A DNA stretch of 18,300 bases. Source: an uncultured Hungatella sp. GTDB lineage: Bacteria; Bacillota; Clostridia; Lachnospirales; Lachnospiraceae. The position numbers and the translations under genes are program-made. Of the stretch, positions 6,719-12,781 are shown piece by piece. The notes below the pieces were generated by a model. That model did no database searches, was not told the origin of the DNA, and saw nothing but the letters and a program-made list of their open reading frames with translations. The stretch spans positions 27,506-45,805 of the forward strand of contig CAJUJV010000008.1 of NCBI GenBank assembly GCA_910586845.1, written 5' to 3'. Each line of letters begins with the position of its first letter. Within the stretch, counting starts at the first letter, position 1.

Positions 6719-7480
6719 CTACATGCGCACGGCAACGCCTCTGTCCCGAAGATATGCCTTCAGATCACAGATCTCCAGCTCCTTATAATGGAATAAGGAA
6801 GCTGCCAGGGCCGCATCGGCCTTTCCGGCAGTCAGGGCATCGTAAAAATGCTCCTTAGTCCCTGCGCCTCCCGAGGCAATGACAGGCACCGACACATGAT
6901 CCGCGATCTGAGCCGTGAGGCAGCAGTCATATCCTGCCTTCGTCCCGTCGCAGTCCATGCTGGTCAGCAGGATCTCTCCCGCCCCCATACGATCCGCCTT
7001 CATGGCCCACTCCACCGCGTCAAGGCCCGTGTCGATCCTGCCTCCGTGTTTATATACATTCCAGCCCGAACCGTCCCTGCGCCGCCTGGCATCAATGGCA
7101 ACCACCACGCACTGGCGGCCGAATTTGTCCGCAGCATCGGAGATCAGACGCGGGTCATCGATGGCCGCGGAGTTGACGGATATCTTGTCTGCCCCTTCCC
7201 TGAGGATCCGTCTGAAATCCTCCACGGTCCGGATCCCTCCTCCCACGGTAAAAGGGATAAACACCGTCTCTGCCACCCTGCGCACCATATCCACAATGGT
7301 TCCCCTGGCATCGGAGGAAGCCGTGATATCCAGAAATACCAGTTCGTCGGCTCCGGCCCTGCCGTAAGCAGCCCCGATCTCCACCGGGTCCCCCGCATCT
7401 CTCAGATTTACAAAATTCACGCCTTTCACTACCCGGCCGTTATGCACATCCAGACAGGGAATAATCCGTTTTGTAAACAT
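6719..7480 (-). CDS. hisF: Imidazole glycerol phosphate synthase, cyclase subunit HisF
   Basis: HisF uses ammonia from HisH to turn PRFAR into imidazole glycerol phosphate and AICAR in histidine synthesis. The TIM-barrel markers are clear: RIIPCLDVHNGRVVKG at the start with catalytic Asp11, ADELVFLDITAS, PFTVGGGIRTVEDF, VVVAIDARR, LLTSMDCDGTKAGYD with the second catalytic aspartate, and PVIASGGAG for phosphate binding. The start at 7480 gives MFTKRIIPCLDV and lies six bases after GGAGG. The ATG two codons upstream directly abuts the ribosome binding site. The protein has 253 residues, the normal length. It lies 23 bases after hisH, consistent with the HisF-HisH complex being made from one message. 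No other his gene is in the window. Confidence 0.97.
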   Translation of the reverse strand: MFTKRIIPCLDVHNGRVVKGVNFVNLRDAGDPVEIGAAYGRAGADELVFLDITASSDARGTIVDMVRRVAETVFIPFTVGGGIRTVEDFRRILREGADKISVNSAAIDDPRLISDAADKFGRQCVVVAIDARRRRDGSGWNVYKHGGRIDTGLDAVEWAMKADRMGAGEILLTSMDCDGTKAGYDCCLTAQIADHVSVPVIASGGAGTKEHFYDALTAGKADAALAASLFHYKELEICDLKAYLRDRGVAVRM

Positions 7481-7503
7481 ATCCATCCTCCGCCAAATTT
7501 ATG

Positions 7504-8109
7504 TTACAGTTCCACAAAATTTTTTAAGATTCTCAGTCCCGTATCTCCGCTCTTCTCCGGATGGAACTGACAGCCCCAGAGACTGCCTGCCTCCACGGCG
7601 GCGTGAATATGGGTGCTGTACTCCGTGGAAGCCGCCACCACAGCCTCATCCTCCGCCTTCAGATAATAGGAGTGGACAAAATACACATACTCCCCTGAGG
7701 ATACGCCTGCGAACAGCCGGGAACCCTGTCTGATATCCAGAGAATTCCATCCCATATGAGGGATCTTAAGGCCCGGACTGTCAGGGATCTTCAGGATCCT
7801 CCCTTTCAGAAGCCCCAGCCCCGGCACGCCCCGGCTTTCCTCGCTGCTCTCAAACATCAGCTGAAGGCCGAGACAAATGCCCAGAAAAGGCCTGTGTCTC
7901 TCTGCCACCTGGCGGATCACCTCCGTAAGGCCGTAGTGATTGAGACGGTCCATGGCATCGCCAAAAGCCCCCACCCCCGGCAGGACTACTTTGTCCGCCG
8001 ACAGGATCAGGGCTTTATCCCTGGTGATCACCGGTTTCTCTCCCAGAAAGGTCAGAGCTTTTTCTACACTTTTCAGATTTCCCGCATCGTAATCTATGAC
8101 TGCAATCAA
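7504..8109 (-). CDS. hisH: Imidazole glycerol phosphate synthase, glutaminase subunit HisH
   Basis: HisH hydrolyses glutamine and channels ammonia to HisF. It is a class I glutamine amidotransferase. The nucleophile Cys79 is in FLGICLGLQLMF, and the His183/Glu185 pair is in CQFHPEKSGD. The oxyanion-loop region PGVGAFGDAM is also present. The start is probably the TTG at 8109: it gives MIAVIDYDAGN, the usual family N-terminus, follows GGGGGAAG by five bases, and comes one base after the stop of the upstream gene. The longer GTG start at 8124 would overlap that gene by 14 bases and lacks a ribosome binding site. The result is a 201-residue protein, translationally coupled to the Sir2-like gene. 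Confidence 0.95.
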   Translation of the reverse strand: MIAVIDYDAGNLKSVEKALTFLGEKPVITRDKALILSADKVVLPGVGAFGDAMDRLNHYGLTEVIRQVAERHRPFLGICLGLQLMFESSEESRGVPGLGLLKGRILKIPDSPGLKIPHMGWNSLDIRQGSRLFAGVSSGEYVYFVHSYYLKAEDEAVVAASTEYSTHIHAAVEAGSLWGCQFHPEKSGDTGLRILKNFVEL

Positions 8110-8110
8110 C

Positions 8111-8743
8111 TTATCTTCCCCCACACAGCTTTTTTATCCATTCCACGGAGTTCTCCGGTACGGCCGCCGCCCGGTCGCCGATCTCCTCCGTCACCTGGCT
8201 GAGGCTCCGGTGTACCCGGTACATATGAGATTTCCGGTTAAAAAAGACGGTTTTCTCAAAGGGCCAGCGGATGACTGTGGGAACCTGAAATCCCTCTCCC
8301 AGCTCCAGAACCAGCAGTTCCCGGTTCATGGTCATGGCCAGCCACCTGGTATATCGCTGCCACTGAGGCAGATATCCTTCTTCAATATAAGTCTCTGCCT
8401 CTCTGGTATTGCCTGTCAGCGGCGCGCCGCAGTGAGGGCAGACGTCGTCAGGGATCTCACCCGGCTCCCAGATGTCCTTGGTACAGGCCTTAGAGCACTG
8501 TCTCCAGGTCTCGTTTCCGCAGGGGGCCACGATCTTCTCTTTATCCAGAGGACTGTCATAGATGGCGGCATCCGTGTTGGTGGTGACGATAAAATAGTCT
8601 TTTCCCTCCAGCAGACGGCTCAAAGCCTCATAAGCCTGACGGATATGAGGATCCTTATCCAGCCTCCACTCTCCCCCGATCCCTACCAGCACCTTTCCGG
8701 CGCCGGCCAGGTAGTCCAGCACCTGTTTCTCTTCCCTGTCCAT
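8111..8743 (-). CDS. Atypical Sir2-like (sirtuin-fold) protein
   Basis: A 210-residue protein with a divergent Sir2 pattern. KVLVGIGGEW (residues 17-26) stands where sirtuins have the NAD-binding GAGxS motif. TTNTD (54-58) stands for TQNID, and a cysteine set (C74, C82, C86, C101, C104) with VCPHCGAPL resembles the Sir2 zinc ribbon. A late segment, ELLVLELGEG...VIRWPFE, corresponds to the second NAD-binding strand. The HG dipeptide with the catalytic histidine, expected just before the zinc ribbon, reads APCGN, so ordinary deacetylase activity is doubtful. It may bind NAD or ADP-ribose or use another chemistry. GAC-AGGAGAG precedes the ATG. hisH follows after one base, so the two are coupled, yet I know of no role for this protein in histidine synthesis. 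Confidence 0.7.
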   Translation of the reverse strand: MDREEKQVLDYLAGAGKVLVGIGGEWRLDKDPHIRQAYEALSRLLEGKDYFIVTTNTDAAIYDSPLDKEKIVAPCGNETWRQCSKACTKDIWEPGEIPDDVCPHCGAPLTGNTREAETYIEEGYLPQWQRYTRWLAMTMNRELLVLELGEGFQVPTVIRWPFEKTVFFNRKSHMYRVHRSLSQVTEEIGDRAAAVPENSVEWIKKLCGGR

Positions 8744-8761
8744 GTTCTCTCCTGTCTTTCA

Positions 8762-8783
8762 GGACGCCGCTGCAGCGGCGTCC
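8762..8783. terminator. Perfect 22-base GC-rich palindrome
   Basis: The half-site GGACGCCGCTG is followed at once by its exact reverse complement. It lies between the lysozyme gene and the Sir2-like gene, 19 bases before the latter's ATG on the minus strand. With no loop bases it would fold as an 8-9 bp hairpin. There is no U-run on either side, so it may be a weak terminator, an mRNA-stabilising structure or a dimeric protein site. Confidence 0.45.
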
Positions 8784-8839
8784 CTCCCTGCTTCTCAACA
8801 CAGTATATCATTGACCGGGGGATTATGCAAGCAGCCTTT

Positions 8840-10729
8840 TTAAGGACCTGCCGGCTCCGTCCGGCCGATAGTCTCCGGGTTTTCTCCGTTTTCCTGACTC
8901 TCTTCCGGCAGCACCTCTTCCAGCCGTCCGCTTCCGGAAGCCCGGTAGGTCCTGTCTCCTATGACCACTTCCGTATCGGAGGCCATCCTGCCGCTGTCAG
9001 GATCCAGATAATAGCTGATGCCGCCGACTTCCACCAGGCCTACAGCCATGGATCCGTCACCCTTTAAATAATACCAGCTTCCGTCCGGCTGCTGCCAGCC
9101 GGTTGTCATACTTCCGGTGCTGTCAAACCAGTACCATTTGCCTTCTATCTGGCGCCAGCCCACTGCCATGGCCCCGGTCTCCGTCAGATAATATCTGCGC
9201 CCGTTGTCACTGAGCCATCCTGTTTCCATCACACCGTTCTGATCCAGATGATACCATGCTTTTCCGTCATAGGCCCACCCTCTGACCATGGCGCCGTTTC
9301 CGTTCATATAATGCCATCTGCCTTCCGGTCTGATCCAGCCCGTAGCCATCCGGCCGGAACTGTCCAGATAATATGTACGGCCCTGATCCTCCAGCCATCC
9401 GGTCTCCATGGCTCCCGTAGTCCGGCTGCCGTAGTACCAGGTTCCGTTGTCATCGATCCAGCCCTTCACCGCTGCTCCGGAACTGCCCAGATAATACCAG
9501 GTTCCCTCATCCATCTTCCAGCCGTACTGCATCTTTCCGGAACTCTCGTCCAGATAATACCTCTCCCCGTTGATCATCTGCCAGTTTTTGGAAGCCAGAC
9601 CGTCGCCGTCCATATAATACCAGCCGTCGCCGTCATGGATCCAGTTATTTTTCTGCATCTTATAGTCTGCATAATAATAAGTCTTTCCGGCGATGGTCCT
9701 CCAGGTATGGGCCGGTATCACGCCGGAAAAATCCCTGAACTGAAAATCGATATCCACATTGCCCCGGATCCCGCTGACGGCTCCGCTGTCGGTACACTGC
9801 CACATCACCGGGGAGGCGTAGGCAGGCTTCTGAGAATACCTGGCCACCCACACCGGGTAATTTATTCTGGACATGTCCAGATAATGACTGAGCCAGTATT
9901 CATTGGCATAGATGATGGGATAGTATCCTGCCTGGGAGATCCTTTGGCAGAATGCGTTGGCAATGGCTGCCCGCTCCTCCGAAGACAGCGCCGCCTGAAC
10001 GTCATCCTCCATGTCCAGTGCCACAGGGTAGGATACGGGATAATCCTTGATCAGATCCAGCACAAAATCTGCTTCTTCCACCGCCATCTCGGGCGTGGTG
10101 GCAAGAGAATAGATATATACTCCCACCTGGATTCCGGCCCGTGAGGCTTCCTGGATATTTCTGTGGAAATAAGGGTCCACCTCTCCCCTGGAGCGGGTTC
10201 CCAGCATGACAAAGGATATATCGTCTGCCGCAACCTGATCCCAGTTTATCTCTCCCTGCCATCTGGACACGTCGATGCCTCTCCGAAATACATTGGTGAT
10301 AGGAGAGCCGTCGGGCATCAGATAATGATTCCCCGACCGTTTCCACGCGTTGGGGTTCGCTGCCGTCTGACCGCTGTCGGAAGAGGAACCGCCTGTGTCC
10401 GTCTGTCCCGGACCCGTATTTCCCCCGGGACCGATGGTATTTCCGGGACTGATGGTGTTTCCGGAACCGGGACCACCTCCCGGGCCGGCAGTGTTTCCCG
10501 GGCCGGCGCTGTTTCCCGCCCCGGCAGGGTTTCCTCCCGGATCTGCACTGTTTCCGGAACCGGGGCCTCCTCCCGGCCCCGACAGACTTCCGGGTCCCTG
10601 CGAAGAGTAATTCCCCTCCCCCGGACCTGCTGCCAGGACCTCCTGTACCGGAAGCACGGTCATCGCCGCGATCACTGCGGCTATGGCTGCCTTTTGGCAG
10701 TGTTTTCTATTACAATGTTTTTTTCTCAT
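8840..10729 (-). CDS. Secreted GH25 muramidase (lysozyme) with cell-wall-binding repeats
   Basis: A 629-residue secreted peptidoglycan hydrolase that cleaves the MurNAc-GlcNAc bond. Residues 1-34 are a signal peptide with a basic start, a hydrophobic core AAIAAVIAAMTVLPV and an ALA-like end (VLAA). Residues about 35-117 are a low-complexity Gly/Pro/Asn/Ser linker. Residues about 150-340 form the GH25 domain, with GIDVSRWQGEINW (Asp153) and YPVALDMEDD (Asp239, Glu241) as the catalytic region. About 12-13 repeats of roughly 20 residues follow, like choline-binding/glucan-binding repeats, with the pattern GW..-G-WYYL-..G-M. A short acidic tail ends the protein. AAAGGAGAGG precedes the ATG. It is probably a wall-turnover autolysin, or a toxin acting on competitors; context does not decide. 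The next gene leftward starts 97 bases on, after the 22-base palindrome. Confidence 0.93.
   Translation of the reverse strand: MRKKHCNRKHCQKAAIAAVIAAMTVLPVQEVLAAGPGEGNYSSQGPGSLSGPGGGPGSGNSADPGGNPAGAGNSAGPGNTAGPGGGPGSGNTISPGNTIGPGGNTGPGQTDTGGSSSDSGQTAANPNAWKRSGNHYLMPDGSPITNVFRRGIDVSRWQGEINWDQVAADDISFVMLGTRSRGEVDPYFHRNIQEASRAGIQVGVYIYSLATTPEMAVEEADFVLDLIKDYPVSYPVALDMEDDVQAALSSEERAAIANAFCQRISQAGYYPIIYANEYWLSHYLDMSRINYPVWVARYSQKPAYASPVMWQCTDSGAVSGIRGNVDIDFQFRDFSGVIPAHTWRTIAGKTYYYADYKMQKNNWIHDGDGWYYMDGDGLASKNWQMINGERYYLDESSGKMQYGWKMDEGTWYYLGSSGAAVKGWIDDNGTWYYGSRTTGAMETGWLEDQGRTYYLDSSGRMATGWIRPEGRWHYMNGNGAMVRGWAYDGKAWYHLDQNGVMETGWLSDNGRRYYLTETGAMAVGWRQIEGKWYWFDSTGSMTTGWQQPDGSWYYLKGDGSMAVGLVEVGGISYYLDPDSGRMASDTEVVIGDRTYRASGSGRLEEVLPEESQENGENPETIGRTEPAGP
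8912..9706 (-). repeat. Tandem 60-base repeats coding for the wall-binding domain
   Basis: About a dozen degenerate units of about 60 bases encode the 20-residue cell-wall-binding repeats of the GH25 protein. Each unit has an aromatic core (YY, WY or HY) followed by G-x-M and GW. The first and last units have drifted most: the first lacks GW and the last has YR for YY. Unit number in such proteins often changes by recombination. Confidence 0.8.
10379..10627 (-). repeat. Gly/Pro-rich low-complexity linker segment
   Basis: This segment encodes residues 35-117 of the lysozyme. It consists of imperfect repeats of GPG, GN and AGPG type, such as GPGGGPGSGN occurring twice. It probably forms a flexible, disordered spacer between the membrane or wall and the catalytic domain. 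The DNA is a strongly GC-rich imperfect repeat. Confidence 0.8.
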
Positions 10730-10886
10730 GAGCCTCTCCTTTATCTCGGTCTTATGTCTGTATACATCACCCGTGAGTGGGTCTTTCTGATTTTAACACA
10801 ATTTTCTTACCTGTTTTTTACTTTATTCCAACGAATCGGTTAAAATTTTATAAGGGACTGTCATCTTTTTGCTTTTTTAAAGCTTT
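10730..10886 (-). promoter_or_regulatory. Leader and promoter region of the lysozyme gene
   Basis: This region is AT-rich and without a gene. On the minus strand TAAAAT (plus-strand 10790-10795), preceded by TGT, forms an extended -10 candidate without a good -35 box. A small hairpin ACCC/GGGT lies between it and the start codon (plus strand around 10769-10782). The promoter call is weak. Confidence 0.35.
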
Positions 10887-10926
10887 CAGGGGCGGATGTG
10901 ACATATTTGTATCACATCCGCCCCTG
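10887..10926 (-). terminator. Strong stem-loop downstream of the three-gene island
   Basis: CAGGGGCGGATGTGA (10887-10901) is perfectly complementary to TCACATCCGCCCCTG (10912-10926) around a ten-base loop. The 15-pair stem is GC-rich although its surroundings are AT-rich. It lies 49 bases after the stop of the last island gene. On the minus strand it is followed by A/T sequence but not a clean U-run, so termination is likely but not textbook. Confidence 0.7.
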
Positions 10927-10975
10927 TTTAAGGTTATCTGTTTTCCAACGATCCCTCTATCTCTAAACAGAACAA

Positions 10976-11515
10976 TTAATCCATACGAATATTAATTGGA
11001 AGACCTACTCGTATAAAATAACGTGCAAACGCCTGAGAAAGATGCTCTCTGTAAGGCGGGCACAATCTTAATCTTTTGCCATTTTTCTCTGCAATTGCTC
11101 TTGCTACATCCACTGGAACACTAAATATCTCCTTAAAATTAATAATGTAATAATCTTGCGAAAACTTCTCAGACTTATAATTATTTATAATATGGTAAGC
11201 ATTTTGCTGCCCCTTAATGATTCCTTCGATACTTTTTCTTATTTCTTTTTCACTTTTTCTGAAGCTTCGTTGTGTCACCTCAAATTCGCTTTTCGATGTG
11301 ATTGCACATAAAATAATATTTTTAACTTTTTTATTAACAATATCGCAGGCCTGTGTTAATACAATGCCATCAATTGTCACAATTTCAGCTTTTACATTCT
11401 GCCCCTCTTCACTAATATCGAATTCTTTAAGAATTGGGACAGGACAGCCTTTAATTATATCGCCCTGAGTAATATCCGCGCTATTTTCTTGTAGTTCGAA
11501 CCATGGATACTCCAT
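10976..11515 (-). CDS. Uncharacterised protein with TQACD motif (third gene of AT-rich operon)
   Basis: I do not recognise this 179-residue protein with certainty. Near the N-terminus it has ITQGDIIKGCPVPIL, then GIVLTQACDIVNKKVKNIIL (residues 50-69). It ends with LCPPYREHLSQAFARYFIRV (151-170). These read like conserved blocks. The cysteines (C24, C57, C70, C152) and His158 inside them are candidate catalytic or metal residues, which is inference. No membrane segment is seen. The central part (about 75-120) is charged and probably helical. The start is the ATG at 11515, five bases after GAGGAG. It overlaps the preceding gene's stop by one base (TGATG), so translation is coupled. Composition is much more AT-rich than the flanks. 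It may belong to a sporadically distributed defence-type operon, but I cannot name a family. Confidence 0.8.
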   Translation of the reverse strand: MEYPWFELQENSADITQGDIIKGCPVPILKEFDISEEGQNVKAEIVTIDGIVLTQACDIVNKKVKNIILCAITSKSEFEVTQRSFRKSEKEIRKSIEGIIKGQQNAYHIINNYKSEKFSQDYYIINFKEIFSVPVDVARAIAEKNGKRLRLCPPYREHLSQAFARYFIRVGLPINIRMD

Positions 11516-11853
11516 CAAATCTCCTCGTACTCTTCCTCAAATTCAAAATTTGATACATATCTGGTAATCTTTGTAATTTGAAGATTTACATTTATCTTTT
11601 CATGCTGCTGCATAAAATCTGCTTTCTTTTCAACTGAAACTATATCTCCTACTGCCTGCCTTGAAAGCATTGATGAATTACACACTGTATTATCGTTATT
11701 GATATAATTATAAGCCTCGTAATAATAATCCGGTCTGACATTCAGAGTGGTAAAAGAATTATTTGAAAAACTTGAAGACATTGTCAATAAGCCAAAAGCA
11801 GCAACAACTCCTATCCCTGATATTCTCTTTATTCCACCTTGCTCTTGTAGCAT
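11515..11853 (-). CDS. Small uncharacterised protein with one hydrophobic segment (second gene of AT-rich operon)
   Basis: A 112-residue protein of unknown function. Residues about 9-27 (KRISGIGVVAAFGLLTMSSS) are hydrophobic and could be one membrane segment or an uncleaved signal. The remaining 85 residues are polar with many Asn and Tyr, and a strongly acidic end (EFEEEYEEI). The start is the ATG at 11853 with GGTGGGAG upstream. It follows the previous gene's stop by four bases (TGA-TTTT-ATG). A longer frame from 11883 would overlap the previous gene and has no better site. Sandwiched and coupled between two larger unknown proteins, it could be a membrane anchor, effector or inhibitor for one of them; that is speculation. 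The compact junctions argue that it is a real gene. Confidence 0.7.
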   Translation of the reverse strand: MLQEQGGIKRISGIGVVAAFGLLTMSSSFSNNSFTTLNVRPDYYYEAYNYINNDNTVCNSSMLSRQAVGDIVSVEKKADFMQQHEKINVNLQITKITRYVSNFEFEEEYEEI

Positions 11854-11857
11854 AAAA

Positions 11858-12574
11858 TCACTCCCACCTGCTGAGTTTATCAATCAATAATGTAAAAATA
11901 GTATCTACATCCTTTGAGCAATCATCTATAGAATTTTTCTTATTTTTGTATACATACTGATATCTAGTATTAATATCTAATGCTAATGAAACACCTTCGG
12001 ATATTACTGTACCTTTACCAATTTCAAAAAGATTTGGCACAATTCCTGGTCTTCCTTGGAATTCCTTGTATGTTCCAATTTGCTGATTAATAAAAAACTT
12101 ATCGTTCTCTATCCATACAATGTTCTGTGAGGCCTCATATAAGCCGATCTTTGGAATATCCCCTCCCAAAAATCCTCTGATATAGTCAATTGATGTTTGA
12201 GTCCCGATATCAAGATGGGCATTATATGTTATTCCACAAAATAGATACTCATTGATATTTATCTTTTTCAGTAATTCAATTATCAGACTAATTCGTTCTT
12301 GAATATACCCTTGCGTTTTTTTGAAATCATTTAAAAAATCATTATCAAAATTTACTATAAAATCAACTGAAATCTGTGAGAAGCTAATTTGACTATGCCC
12401 ATTTTTTGAATATAAAATAATCCTTGGTGCTTCTGGTGCAAACTCATCTGGTAAAGGCATCGTCTGCGGAGTTCCGTAATATTGCTGAAGAAAATCTTCA
12501 ATATCATTCGCTGATCTTCTTATCTTAATCTGCGGCTGGTACTTGAGTGAAAACTGCGCCTGAACAAACCTCAT
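11858..12574 (-). CDS. Uncharacterised 238-aa protein (first gene of AT-rich operon), perhaps TIGR04255-like
   Basis: A soluble-looking protein of 238 residues that I cannot assign firmly. Visible features are PEAPRIILYSKNGHSQISFS (about 47-66), the VDFIVNFDN strand, a helix around QERISLIIELLKKI, and a late SLALDINTRYQY strand. The alternation of short strands and one long helix, and the length, recall the sporadically distributed TIGR04255 family; this is a weak resemblance from memory. The start is the ATG at 12574, preceded by a perfect AGGAGG and a seven-base gap. The nine extra codons of the longest frame upstream include that ribosome binding site and are not used. It leads the operon just behind a TATAAT promoter, and its stop is four bases before the next gene. 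Confidence 0.8.
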   Translation of the reverse strand: MRFVQAQFSLKYQPQIKIRRSANDIEDFLQQYYGTPQTMPLPDEFAPEAPRIILYSKNGHSQISFSQISVDFIVNFDNDFLNDFKKTQGYIQERISLIIELLKKININEYLFCGITYNAHLDIGTQTSIDYIRGFLGGDIPKIGLYEASQNIVWIENDKFFINQQIGTYKEFQGRPGIVPNLFEIGKGTVISEGVSLALDINTRYQYVYKNKKNSIDDCSKDVDTIFTLLIDKLSRWE

Positions 12575-12608
12575 CCTATCACCTCCTGAACATAGATACA
12601 CATAATTT

Positions 12609-12637
12609 ATTATATGTCAAAATCATCTGTTCTGCAA
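12609..12637 (-). promoter_or_regulatory. Promoter of the three-gene AT-rich operon
   Basis: On the minus strand TTGCAG (12637-12632), a 17-base spacer and a perfect TATAAT (12614-12609). A TTGACA just upstream of the -10 (12620-12615) is in the wrong place for a -35 of this promoter but could serve a -10 further on. The leader would be about 28 bases, ending in AGGAGG before the ATG at 12574. Confidence 0.6.
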
Positions 12638-12666
12638 TCTGTTTTTCACGGTTGTCTGGTAGTTTT

Positions 12667-12737
12667 AAAAAGGAGAGAATTCCCCGGAACATGAAAGACT
12701 TGAAAATGTCTGACTTTCCCGGAATTCTCTCCTTTTT
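12667..12737 (-). terminator. Long intrinsic terminator after fucO
   Basis: AAAAAGGAGAGAATTCC (12667-12683) pairs perfectly over 17 bases with 12721-12737. Inner bases can add four more pairs after a small internal loop. On the minus strand the stem ends in a run of five U, as expected for termination of fucO. The A-run on the other side would also let it work on the plus strand. Confidence 0.85.
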
Positions 12738-12781
12738 AGGAATCAAGGGTTATGTATATTTTTGGTCCGCCGATCGCCTCT

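Noticed and set aside
8096..9067. Plus-strand open frame of 323 codons opposite the Sir2-like gene and the lysozyme end.
   Set aside because: It is antisense to well-supported coding sequence on the minus strand, spans two genes and the palindrome, and has no family resemblance.
8912..9706. Regularly spaced repeats that could suggest a CRISPR-like array.
   Set aside because: The period is 60 bases without distinct spacers, and the repeats translate in frame to wall-binding units of the GH25 protein.
9248..10144. Long open frame (298 codons) on the plus strand opposite the lysozyme gene.
   Set aside because: It is the antisense shadow of the repetitive GC-rich lysozyme gene, without ribosome binding site or recognisable protein features.
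10936..12646. Possible direct repeats flanking the AT-rich island: ATCTGTTTT at 10936-10944 and again at 12637-12645.
   Set aside because: Nine A/T-rich bases can match by chance. No integrase, transposase or tRNA gene is near, and the right copy overlaps the operon's promoter. Without an empty site to compare it cannot be called an attachment site or target duplication.
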